From CAYJAD01 sp964370675 (GTDB lineage Bacteria > Desulfobacterota > Desulfovibrionia > Desulfovibrionales > Desulfovibrionaceae), in the NCBI GenBank assembly GCA_964370675.1, contig CAYJKC010000027.1, positions 1 to 28,580 of the forward strand: a stretch of 28,580 nucleotides of DNA, written 5' to 3'. Made by a program: the position numbers and the translations under genes. Below the pieces are notes generated by a model, which saw only the letters and a program-made list of their open reading frames with translations, was not told the origin of the DNA and searched no databases. Positions 16,798-25,127 of the stretch are shown here, one piece after another; within the stretch, counting starts at the first letter, position 1; the number at the start of each line of letters is the position of its first letter.

Positions 16798-16826
16798 ATT
16801 ATCTGCCTTTTTTTTTATAAAGTAAA
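16798..16826 (-). promoter_or_regulatory. Sigma-70-like promoter for the thirteen-gene sugar operon
   Basis: On the minus strand TTTACT (16826-16821) is followed by exactly 17 bases, including a run of nine A, and then GATAAT (16803-16798). That is four of six and five of six matches to consensus. It lies in the only gap above 100 bases in this strand's glycan genes and would start transcription about 40 bases before the ABC transporter ATG at 16750. Confidence 0.45.
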
Positions 16827-16864
16827 GGAAATTAGCACTGTTCGTGTCATAAAAATATTAATAA

Positions 16865-17692
16865 TTAAAATAAAGTGTTTATATGACAAAGAAAAGAATC
16901 TTTGGGCAGAGAAGATGGTAATTTATAGGTAAGTTTGTGTATATTGGTTAAGTGTCTGATTTTATTAAAAAGGTCTGCGTCATGCGGTTTTGAAAGGCAT
17001 TGCTGGAGCAAGTGTGGATATGCGTTTGAAATTTCATGCATATTAAAAAATATTCTATTGCATTCATAATCTTTCAATATGGCATAGGTTGTATAAAGGT
17101 GGAACATGTAATAGTCAAAAGCCGTATTTTCGCGTGACCAATATTCTTCTAAAAATAGTTTAATCAACATAATCAGTCTATTACTCTGCTTTGCATGCAT
17201 GAACCAATTAGAAAAACACCGTTTATCAATGTTCCTAGTTTGAGTAGAAAAAATATAGTCTAGCTGTGGTATGTTTGATAGCTTGCACCAAGGTGGAAAC
17301 TTATAAGCAAAAAAGTCTTGTGCCAAAATTTCATTGGGGATCGCATCGGTTAATAAAACAGTGGAGTCTATCCAAGTTCCGCCATATTTTGCAAGTAATG
17401 CTACACGAATATAATCGCTAAAATGGGCCTGCCCAATAATTCCCTGCTGAAATTTAAGGAAAATATGTTTAGGAATTTGAATGTATTCTTGCACATTATT
17501 CAGGTCTAAAATTTTAATTTTTAAGTTAGCATGGTAATGCTCAACGCTCTTTAGGCATGACTTTACAATGCTAGGTGCACTTTCTGTACCTTGTAACCAG
17601 CATTGCCATATGTAGTTTATATCATAGATATTACATGATTTTTCTTGCTTTGATTCAAAAATGTAGTCGTATTGAGATAAATATTTTAACAT
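16865..17692 (-). CDS. Capsular polysaccharide synthesis (Caps_synth/GT32-like) glycosyltransferase
   Basis: A 275-residue protein of the Caps_synth type. It has NYIWQCWLQGTESAP near 26-40, where such enzymes have the IP(K)xIWQ.W.QG start. The core is AHFSDYIRVALLAKYGGTWIDSTV (89-112), in which the aspartate pair around SDYIR and the GGTWIDST motif (104-111) form the likely metal and sugar-nucleotide site, as in the OCH1-like GT32 group. Cytoplasmic or peripheral membrane protein; sugar unknown. It starts 17 bases after the GT8 gene and is followed by the 114-base gap that holds the promoter of the next operon. Confidence 0.8.
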   Translation of the reverse strand: MLKYLSQYDYIFESKQEKSCNIYDINYIWQCWLQGTESAPSIVKSCLKSVEHYHANLKIKILDLNNVQEYIQIPKHIFLKFQQGIIGQAHFSDYIRVALLAKYGGTWIDSTVLLTDAIPNEILAQDFFAYKFPPWCKLSNIPQLDYIFSTQTRNIDKRCFSNWFMHAKQSNRLIMLIKLFLEEYWSRENTAFDYYMFHLYTTYAILKDYECNRIFFNMHEISNAYPHLLQQCLSKPHDADLFNKIRHLTNIHKLTYKLPSSLPKDSFLCHINTLF

Positions 17693-17709
17693 ATGCTTTT
17701 ACTGTCAAG

Positions 17710-18855
17710 TTAGCTTCGTTGGTTTAATATATTTTCATAAAAAATAGTTTTTTGCGCATAACTCCACCACAATTTTGAAAATGGAATGTCTTGTGAATTC
17801 CATGGTTTTATGGGTGAACAATAATGTATGATGTAAGGATTTTGTAAAGCCTTGGTATAAGATTTGAAATCTTCTGACGGAACAAATTTTATTAGTTCTT
17901 CTAATTCTACGTGGGTTTGTAAGTTCCAAATCGGGTTAAGAAATGTTATGTTTTCTTGCATAACACTATTGATAATGCATTGGTCTACAGTTCTTGGCCT
18001 TTGCACTTCTATCAATTTTTCAATGCATTTTTTGGTAAAATTAATCTCATTTAATTTTTTAATGTCAAATATTAATAGTCCGGAGTTAAAGTATTTTTGC
18101 ACATCTACTAATTTAAGTACGTTTTTTGCGTAGTTATTTAATATTTCATCAAACTCTACTTTACATTTAAATTTATATTCTAATACAGCTGCCATTGGCA
18201 TGTTTTTTAAATTTATATTTAGTAATTCAGTAATATTTTTTAAAAAAAGCATATCACAATCTAAATAAACTACTTTTTGATAATTTATAAAAATTTTTGG
18301 AATAAAAAAACGGTAGTAGGCTTCTTTACTAAAGTGGGCATGAGTTTTAAAAATATCTACATCAAGATCAGACAAAAAAGATGTAATATTAATAAAGCGT
18401 ATAGAAAAGTTTTCATTTTGCAGTGATTTTATGCTTGCTTGGTGTTTAAGACTAAGGTCAGTATGTAAGATGCACACATCACATATATTATGCTGAGCTG
18501 TGTGCATTTTTAGTGACCATAAAGCAACGCCAAGATATGGTGCATAATTATCATTAGTTGCAAAAACAAAACAAAATGGATTTTGTGAAAAATATGGGTG
18601 AATATTTTTTGAGATAAGGCGTGATAGATGGGGCATTTTTTCACTAATTTCATGCGGTATTAACTCTGCCAATCGATGCAATACTTGCATGGCCGCTTGC
18701 TTATGAGCACCCCAAAGCTCAAATGTTGCAAGGTTATTTTCAATTTGTTGGTATATTTCAGGCTTAATGAGTTGATTTTGCAGCATGCTTTCTAATGCTT
18801 CTACATGCTTTAAGAAATGAAAATATTCCATGTGAACACTGGTTTGACCATTCAT
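17710..18855 (-). CDS. Glycosyltransferase family 8 (LPS galactosyl/glucosyltransferase-like)
   Basis: A 381-residue retaining GT8 enzyme. The catalytic domain starts near residue 94 with FCFVFATNDNYAPYLGVAL. The metal-binding DxD is DCD (199-201) in VVYLDCDMLF. Further marks are YFNSGLLIFDI, VDQCIIN, and the C-terminal HYCSPIKPW, which fits the HxxGxxKPW motif except for Ser in place of Gly. About 90 residues before the GT8 domain (HFLKHVEALESML...) are helical and not part of the usual family. The start is supported by AAAGGA six bases upstream. It lies 41 bases behind the histidine kinase gene with no obvious terminator between, so some transcription may come from there. Confidence 0.88.
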   Translation of the reverse strand: MNGQTSVHMEYFHFLKHVEALESMLQNQLIKPEIYQQIENNLATFELWGAHKQAAMQVLHRLAELIPHEISEKMPHLSRLISKNIHPYFSQNPFCFVFATNDNYAPYLGVALWSLKMHTAQHNICDVCILHTDLSLKHQASIKSLQNENFSIRFINITSFLSDLDVDIFKTHAHFSKEAYYRFFIPKIFINYQKVVYLDCDMLFLKNITELLNINLKNMPMAAVLEYKFKCKVEFDEILNNYAKNVLKLVDVQKYFNSGLLIFDIKKLNEINFTKKCIEKLIEVQRPRTVDQCIINSVMQENITFLNPIWNLQTHVELEELIKFVPSEDFKSYTKALQNPYIIHYCSPIKPWNSQDIPFSKLWWSYAQKTIFYENILNQRS

Positions 18856-18896
18856 ATTTTTTCCTTTAATTTTGCCAGTGTGTCATTAAAATCATG

Positions 18897-21800
18897 CTAA
18901 TTAAGTGCTTTTGTAAGCCAAAAGCTTAGTGTATTACGAAGTTTATTTGCATCTATAGGCTTAGTAATGTGGTCGTTCATACCATGGGATATGCTTAATT
19001 CTTTATCACCCTTCATGGCATGGGCAGACATGGCAATAATAGGTAGATTGGTATATTTTTCTTGAGCGCGTATTTGTTCGGTTGCAGTATATCCATCCAT
19101 AATTGGCATCTGGATGTCCATGAGAATGGCATCATAATTTTTTTGTTTAAGCATTGTTAAGGCTTCTTGCCCGTTGTTGGCAATGTCTAAGGTAAATCCG
19201 GCAGACAGCAATATTTCTTGGGCCACCAGTTGGTTAATTTCATTATCCTCTGCTAAGAGCAAGTGTCCGCAAACTTGCTCAGTCACGTTTTGAGTTTGTA
19301 TTTCATGCGCTGTTTCTAGTGGGACTTGTGTAGTTGATGCAACTTTAAATATGGCTGTACAAAAAAAGGTAGAACCATTTTCCGGCTCGCTCTCAACCCA
19401 TATATTGCCACCCATCATGCCAATAATGTTTTTAGAAATGGCAAGTCCTAAACCTGTGCCGCCATATTTTCTCGTTACTGTATTATCTGCTTGTGAAAAT
19501 GCAGTGAATAGCCTTGAAATTTGTTCGGGGTTTAATCCTATTCCGGTGTCTTTTACTGCAAATTGGCATTTTCGATGATTTTCATCATGCTGAATACACT
19601 CCACTTCTAAGGTGACCTTCCCTTGAGTAGTAAATTTAATAGCATTGCTTATAAGGTTAAATAATACCTGTTTTAAACGCAAAGCGTCACCAAGCAAGAT
19701 AGTGTTTGGATGTTCACCTAAATGAATATTAAATGTTAATCCTTTTTCCTGACTACTTGGTTCATATAAGTCTTTTATTTCTTGTGTGATTTCTTGCAAG
19801 GTAAAAGGTTTGTTTTCCATTTCAAGCTTTCCAGCCTCAATTTTAGAAAAATCTAGTATATCGTTTATAATGCGCATGAGGCTATTGGCAGAAAATGATG
19901 CTTTTTGTAAATAGTCGTTTTGAGTTTCGTCCATGCTTGTTTGCTCAAGAAGATGCAAAAGGCCTAATATTCCGTTCATGGGAGTGCGGATTTCATGACT
20001 CATATTTGCTAAAAATTCACTCTTAGTCTTGGCACTTTGTTCAGCAAGGTCTTTTGCCTGAAGCAATTTGAGCTCGTGATTATGAATTTCTTTAAGCATA
20101 GCATAGTGATCGCGTAAATCTCTAAAGTAAATAATAAGACCACTTTTATTCTGATAAGAAGTGCGTACCATAAAAATTTCTACAGGTATCTCTTCGCCTG
20201 TGACAACGTTTAAGCAAAGCATTTCAGATTTACATACTCCATGAGTATGTCCATCATGTATTTGCTGTTGCACAACATCGACAGATCTACGTCCATCTGG
20301 TTGAAATTCCGGATGAATTTTATGAAAATTTTGTATAAATTCTTCTCTAGTTTCAAAGCCAAAAAGAGTTACTGATTCCATGTTAGTATAAACAAGATTA
20401 TCTTTATCATCCCAAAAGTGTACACCCATAGGCATGGAGTCAAGCATCAAGGTATTGCGCAGTTCTGCTTCATGCAGTAACTCTTGAGCTTTTTTAATTT
20501 CGCGTAAATCCTTTACATAGGCTATGACAATGTCTTCTCCAGCTAACTGTGAGCGTACATGGATAACCTCACAAGGTATTAATTCACCCGTACTATCATT
20601 GTGCATCCATTCAAATCGGCAGTATCCATCTCTAAGTACATTAACATGGTTTTGGGCTATGGCCTTAGCTGAGTTTCTCCCATCAGGTTGATGCTCGGGT
20701 GACATTAAATAAAAATTATCTATAAACTCCTGTTTGGTAGCTAATTTAAATACACGTAATGACTCTTGATTACAGTCTATGATATCTCCTTCAAGATTCC
20801 AAACCGAAGTACACAAAGGGAGATTTTCAGACATAATCGTATTGAGCTCTTGCTCCATTTTTTCTTTTTGTTCAACCAAAGTATCTGTTATATCAGTAAT
20901 AATAGATAGGCGAACTTTTTTCTTATCATCCCATTTTATGCATGAGTCTACTAATTGCAGGTGCTTATTTATGGATTCATCATAACGATCCCAGATATAA
21001 GGGGTTGATAATGATTTAATTATATCATTGGTGCAATCTGCACAGGGTTTATCAAGATTCCTAAAAATTTTATGGCAAGCATTAGAAACAATGTTACTGC
21101 ATTTAAAAAAATCGTAAGTTGTTTTATTACAGTATAAAACTTCATATGTTTCCATGTCAGCTATGTATAAGGGCATGGGTAAAGCATCAAGCATGGATTG
21201 CATTTGATCTTGCTTCATTTGTAAAGTTTTTTTCATTTTAAGCTGTTTTTTCCCATAAATAAACAACACACTTATTAAAATGATAAGCAGCGCAATGACA
21301 CCAATTAAAAGATCGACGCTCGCGTGTGATAGTGAGCGCATTAATTGCGATGTATAGCTTGGTTGTGTGGTGTGACTTAGCACAATATTGCTAAATCTAT
21401 CTTGTGGAAAGGCTGCAATGGCTTTGTTAAAAATGGAAATGAGACGTGGGTCAACATTTTTATTAAAAATAAAAGAAAATTTGTCATAAAGAGGTAATAT
21501 ATTAACAATATGTAAAAGTGGATATTCTCCATTTACAATGGCTACACGAGCCGCATGTACATTTTCAAGGGTAAAATCTGCTACTCCATTTTCAACGGCC
21601 TTATAAGCATCGTTGATGTCTTCAAACTCAAGCACTGTGTTTTTAGGAAAGGTATTTTTGACAAATTTTATAATGACAGGATGTAGCTTTGATACGGCAA
21701 AAACACTACTATCTAAAATTTGATATTTTTTGCCAATCATGGCAATGGGTGTTGCAAGAAAAGTATTTGATATTAAAGCATTTAACTCTTGTGCCTTTTC

Positions 21801-22187
21801 ATGGTTTGTATCATAACTTAAGTGCATGGTTGTCCTACCGTGACTTAAGTTATCAAGAGCCTCTGCATAGGTAAGTCCATGAAGAAAATTAAACTTTAAA
21901 CCAGTTAAATCTGCAATGAGCATAAGGATTTCATAGTTTATACCCTGAATTTTTTGTGCTTTTTCATCATACTTTTCAAAGGGAGGCCAGAAGGCATCAT
22001 AAGAAACCTCAATGGGATTTGCTTGCTTAATAAAATTTTCTTCTTCTTGGCTTAGAGAAAATTTATCTATGGAGATAGCTAGGCTTGCATGCACAGGCAG
22101 TATAATAAACGCTATTATCAGTAATATGAAGTACAGAATAAGTTTTTTTAAACGGTGAATCAATGTATATTTGGTAAGGCAGTACAT
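18897..22187 (-). CDS. Hybrid sensor histidine kinase with periplasmic solute-binding domain, three PAS domains and receiver
   Basis: A 1096-residue membrane kinase. In order: membrane segment or signal anchor (about 15-36); periplasmic SBP_bac_3-like sensor (about 45-275, with VSYDAFWPPFEKYD); second membrane segment (about 292-311); PAS1 (about 330-437); PAS2 (about 450-560); PAS3 (about 575-690); HisKA with His731 in NMSHEIRTP; HATPase with N-box (NLISNAIKF), DTGIGL and GGTGLGL; receiver with Asp1024 in LMDIQMP and Lys1076. PAS1 carries C-x15-C-x2-C; PAS2 and PAS3 are tandem copies that both keep a QPDGR motif. The frame reaches a TTG at 22217, but the ATG at 22187 has AAAGGA five bases upstream. 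A solute-binding input suggests an amino acid or similar ligand. No DNA-binding response regulator is next to it. Confidence 0.92.
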   Translation of the reverse strand: MYCLTKYTLIHRLKKLILYFILLIIAFIILPVHASLAISIDKFSLSQEEENFIKQANPIEVSYDAFWPPFEKYDEKAQKIQGINYEILMLIADLTGLKFNFLHGLTYAEALDNLSHGRTTMHLSYDTNHEKAQELNALISNTFLATPIAMIGKKYQILDSSVFAVSKLHPVIIKFVKNTFPKNTVLEFEDINDAYKAVENGVADFTLENVHAARVAIVNGEYPLLHIVNILPLYDKFSFIFNKNVDPRLISIFNKAIAAFPQDRFSNIVLSHTTQPSYTSQLMRSLSHASVDLLIGVIALLIILISVLFIYGKKQLKMKKTLQMKQDQMQSMLDALPMPLYIADMETYEVLYCNKTTYDFFKCSNIVSNACHKIFRNLDKPCADCTNDIIKSLSTPYIWDRYDESINKHLQLVDSCIKWDDKKKVRLSIITDITDTLVEQKEKMEQELNTIMSENLPLCTSVWNLEGDIIDCNQESLRVFKLATKQEFIDNFYLMSPEHQPDGRNSAKAIAQNHVNVLRDGYCRFEWMHNDSTGELIPCEVIHVRSQLAGEDIVIAYVKDLREIKKAQELLHEAELRNTLMLDSMPMGVHFWDDKDNLVYTNMESVTLFGFETREEFIQNFHKIHPEFQPDGRRSVDVVQQQIHDGHTHGVCKSEMLCLNVVTGEEIPVEIFMVRTSYQNKSGLIIYFRDLRDHYAMLKEIHNHELKLLQAKDLAEQSAKTKSEFLANMSHEIRTPMNGILGLLHLLEQTSMDETQNDYLQKASFSANSLMRIINDILDFSKIEAGKLEMENKPFTLQEITQEIKDLYEPSSQEKGLTFNIHLGEHPNTILLGDALRLKQVLFNLISNAIKFTTQGKVTLEVECIQHDENHRKCQFAVKDTGIGLNPEQISRLFTAFSQADNTVTRKYGGTGLGLAISKNIIGMMGGNIWVESEPENGSTFFCTAIFKVASTTQVPLETAHEIQTQNVTEQVCGHLLLAEDNEINQLVAQEILLSAGFTLDIANNGQEALTMLKQKNYDAILMDIQMPIMDGYTATEQIRAQEKYTNLPIIAMSAHAMKGDKELSISHGMNDHITKPIDANKLRNTLSFWLTKALN

Positions 22188-22361
22188 GAAAGTCCTTTTG
22201 CATAATATTTTAGGCAAACAAATACAAAATGTTCTTTACGCTTTTCATCTTGTATAATGTTTACTTTAGACAATGTTTTGCTTTGGTGCAACAAATATAT
22301 TAAGTTTTGGTATTAGATAATTGTTTTTTTTTGCTATATTGGATAGTGTTTGTTGTTCAAT

Positions 22362-22401
22362 TTAAAAGCCATTAAAACTAATCAGTTTCAATGGCTTTTA
22401 A
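22362..22401 (-). terminator. Strong hairpin downstream of the chemoreceptor gene
   Basis: TTAAAAGCCATT and AATGGCTTTTAA form a perfect 12-bp stem, followed inward by one mismatch and five more pairs (AAACT/AGTTT) around the loop AATC. It lies 70 bases past the MCP stop and 175 bases before the kinase start. On the minus strand the stem ends in GGCTTTTAAA, acceptable for an intrinsic terminator of the MCP transcript. The symmetric stem could also act on the other strand. Confidence 0.6.
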
Positions 22402-22470
22402 GATGTTACACATTGTTTCTTAGATTATAGCATCAAATATATTATACAATGTGATTAATATGTAATTTTA

Positions 22471-24747
22471 TTATTTCTTTAATTCCATAATAAGGTCAGA
22501 TAGTTTGTGAGCTTGATCACTCAAAAGATTTACAGCTTGGGTTGCTTCCATCATAGCATTGGTATTATCATTGACCACATTGCTCACATCTACAATAGAT
22601 TTTGCAATTTCATCAGAAGTAGCAGATTGCTCTTCACTGGCAGTAGCAATGGCACGAATGCCATCTGCACTTTCTTCAGCCATATTTAAGATTCCATGCA
22701 AAGCCTCACCACTATTAATGGCAAGCTCTGTGGCTTCTTCAATGCTTTTAACCGCAGCATCAATTTGACGTACATTCATCTCTGTGCTTTGCTGAATGGC
22801 AATAATAGCGTTAGACACGTCAGCTGTGGAGGTCATGGTTTTTTCTGCTAGTTTGCGCACTTCATCGGCAACAACAGCAAAACCTCTGCCAGCTTCACCA
22901 GCTCTTGCAGCTTCAATAGCAGCATTTAATGCAAGTAAGTTAGTTTGGTCTGCTATGTCAGAAATTACGCTCATGACAGCATTAATTGATTGTGCATGAC
23001 CTGCTAAATCACCCATTCCGCTACGAAGCTCTATAGATTCCTCGCGCAGGCGTAACATGGTGTTTTCGCATTGCTTAATAACCTCTGAGCTTTCAGTAGC
23101 TTTTTCTTTTGTTGTTTCAGCAAGTTCCGCGCTATTATTTGAATTTTTAGCTACTTCAAGTACAGTGCTATTCATTTCATCCATGGCAGTGGCAGTTTCG
23201 GTCATGCGGGCAGATGCAGTTTCTGAGCCGTTAGTAGAAATTTCAATTTGCGAAGTTAATTGCTCAGAGGCAGAAGCAATATTAGAAACAATATTTTCAA
23301 GCTGATTTGCCGCTTCATGGCGACCATTAACAAGGGCTTGTGCTGCATCGTTTAGCAATTGTACTTCTTGATTTCTGTCAAACACCATATCCACATATCC
23401 GGCATGATTGCCTTCTCTGTCATAGAGGCGTGCAGCCATGGCCTTAAAGTGCCCAAGACCTGGTTGTTCAAAATTCACATTATCAATACCTCTTTCACAT
23501 GATTCAATGGCACAGTTTTCAGTGCGGCAAATAGATGCGCCCCAATTGTAGCAAGGTAAGCCTATAAGCTCCTCTGGCTTCTTACCAAGCATGTTGCATA
23601 CACCTGAATTTACAAATATAAAGTTTCTATCCTTATCCATAGCAGCTAAAGGCGATGGAATACAGTTTAAGATAGATTCATACCAAAAGCTTTGTTGCTT
23701 TAATTTTTCTACCATAGATTGAAGAGACTTAGCTAAAAGTCCATATTCATCATTGGATTTGACATCTATTGTGGCTTCAGCATCACCATCAGCAACACTC
23801 GATGCATATTTAGCTATTTTATTAACAGGTGCAGTGAGGCGCATTCCTACAAAAATAGCTATAACAAGCATTATTCCAAGAGTTATTAAACTTATAATGA
23901 CAGTAGATATTTGTGCATTTTGCTTTATCTGCTGTACGGTGCTTACCGGCAAACCAATAAACCACATACCAATTATTTTGCCTTTAAGTTCTTTTGCTGG
24001 CCAATAAGCTGATAAATACTCAATACCAGATATTTCATTGGTGCCAAAATAAGTTTTACCCTCATTAAGAACTAAGGTTTTAATGGATTCATTGGTTAGT
24101 GATGTTCCTATAATGCGTTTACCTTGTGCATCTCTAAGTGTAGTCATGAAGCGAACATCACCCTTAAAGAAAGTCACTTCTGCGCTTAAAAAACTACTTA
24201 TCCAGTCAAAAAATTTAGTATCAGTTATGGCACTGCCAATAGAAATTGTACCTACAATAGATCCATTGTAGGATATAGGGCTTGATGCTCGAAATGAAGT
24301 AGCTTCAACGCCCAAAACTAAGCTGGTATTAGATGTACCTTTAAGGGCTGTGTCTATGCTATCTTGCTTGGCAATACTATCACCTAATTTTTCGGAGTGT
24401 GCACGGTTTAATACGTTACCTCTTTCATCGGTAATAGTTACTATGGTAGATTCAGTTATTTGCATTATTTCTTTGCCAAGTGCAGCAACAGTGGACAAGT
24501 CTTTATTAGCTACTGCTTGGGCAAGACCTTCGTATTTTGCACCTAATATACTTTTGTCGAGAAATTCAGCTTCAATGGCAGTGGTGAGGGCGGTGAAGTG
24601 TTTTTGAGCATCATGAATAGCATTATTAAGTGTTTCGGTGAGCGGTTTATTGTAGTTATAAGCGGAAACTAAAAAAATTGACCCTGCACTTACTATTAAA
24701 AGCACTATAATAGTAAGAATAAACTTTTGTGTGACCGATAAATTCAT
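22471..24747 (-). CDS. Methyl-accepting chemotaxis protein with Cache, HAMP and cysteine-rich PAS domains
   Basis: A 758-residue chemoreceptor. TM1 (about 9-30), a periplasmic Cache-type ligand domain (about 35-275), TM2 (about 281-303), HAMP (about 303-355), a cytoplasmic PAS domain (about 357-460), then the long coiled-coil signalling domain with the conserved hairpin tip around DQTNLLALNAAIEAARAGE. The PAS domain has five cysteines in a short stretch (Cys384, 399, 407, 412, 417; PCYNWGASICRTENC), which could bind a cofactor or sense redox state. No C-terminal CheR-docking pentapeptide is seen; the protein ends in ELKK. The start has GGGGGT about five bases upstream. It probably reports to the CheA/CheW array, whose genes are outside the window. 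Confidence 0.94.
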   Translation of the reverse strand: MNLSVTQKFILTIIVLLIVSAGSIFLVSAYNYNKPLTETLNNAIHDAQKHFTALTTAIEAEFLDKSILGAKYEGLAQAVANKDLSTVAALGKEIMQITESTIVTITDERGNVLNRAHSEKLGDSIAKQDSIDTALKGTSNTSLVLGVEATSFRASSPISYNGSIVGTISIGSAITDTKFFDWISSFLSAEVTFFKGDVRFMTTLRDAQGKRIIGTSLTNESIKTLVLNEGKTYFGTNEISGIEYLSAYWPAKELKGKIIGMWFIGLPVSTVQQIKQNAQISTVIISLITLGIMLVIAIFVGMRLTAPVNKIAKYASSVADGDAEATIDVKSNDEYGLLAKSLQSMVEKLKQQSFWYESILNCIPSPLAAMDKDRNFIFVNSGVCNMLGKKPEELIGLPCYNWGASICRTENCAIESCERGIDNVNFEQPGLGHFKAMAARLYDREGNHAGYVDMVFDRNQEVQLLNDAAQALVNGRHEAANQLENIVSNIASASEQLTSQIEISTNGSETASARMTETATAMDEMNSTVLEVAKNSNNSAELAETTKEKATESSEVIKQCENTMLRLREESIELRSGMGDLAGHAQSINAVMSVISDIADQTNLLALNAAIEAARAGEAGRGFAVVADEVRKLAEKTMTSTADVSNAIIAIQQSTEMNVRQIDAAVKSIEEATELAINSGEALHGILNMAEESADGIRAIATASEEQSATSDEIAKSIVDVSNVVNDNTNAMMEATQAVNLLSDQAHKLSDLIMELKK

Positions 24748-24776
24748 GATACCCCCATAAAAGTTTTAAATTATTT

Positions 24777-24796
24777 TTTAATGCTTATGCATTAAA
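24777..24796. repeat. 20-base palindrome ahead of the chemoreceptor gene
   Basis: TTTAATGC and GCATTAAA are perfect 8-base inverted arms around TTAT, 30 to 49 bases upstream of the MCP start codon. It could be an operator for a dimeric regulator or a small leader hairpin. In an AT-rich spacer some such symmetry arises by chance. Confidence 0.35.
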
Positions 24797-25089
24797 ATTG
24801 CATATTTAACACACCTCGTAATATAGTTTTAGTCAATTCACATAGAATGATTATTGTTTTTAGGAATCAAAATTAATGGTTTTAGAGATCAGTCTAGTTG
24901 TGTAAGTATGCAAAAAGTACATTAATTTAGCGAGCAAGTCAATGATATAGCCAGCAGAATATTAATTTTGTTCTATGTATCTTGAAGAATTATCGGATAA
25001 GATATAAAAAATAATAGGGCAATATAGATTTTTATTCCATTTAATAAATTAAACTACAAGCTTAATATTTACAAAAAGGTTTTGTTAAA

Positions 25090-25120
25090 GGGAATCCACC
25101 AGCTAAGCTGATGGATTCCC
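25090..25120 (-). terminator. Intrinsic-type terminator of the fdhAB transcript
   Basis: Seven bases past the fdhB stop, GGGAATCCATCAGC and GCTGGTGGATTCCC (minus-strand reading) pair over 14 bases around the loop TTA. The only non-Watson-Crick pair is a U-G wobble on the minus strand, which would be a C-A mismatch on the plus strand, so the structure favours minus-strand RNA. A modest T-run (TTTAAC) follows. Confidence 0.75.
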
Positions 25121-25127
25121 AATTTAT

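Larger units (their letters stand above)
24748..25127. other. 380-base intergenic region between the MCP gene and fdhB
   Basis: AT-rich spacer with no open frame I would defend. It contains the fdhAB terminator hairpin at its right end (25090-25120) and a 20-base palindrome near the MCP start (24777-24796). I see no clear sigma-28 or sigma-54 promoter on the minus strand; TTGACT occurs near 24834 and 24941 but without a convincing -10. The middle part holds nothing I can name. Confidence 0.6.

Noticed and set aside
22188..22217. TTG start adding ten residues to the hybrid kinase
   Set aside because: The ATG at 22187 has AAAGGA at proper spacing; that site would lie inside the coding region if the TTG were used.
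22507..24607. Several plus-strand open frames opposite the chemoreceptor gene
   Set aside because: They mirror the alanine- and serine-rich MCP coding sequence, have no recognisable domains or ribosome sites, and are antisense shadows.
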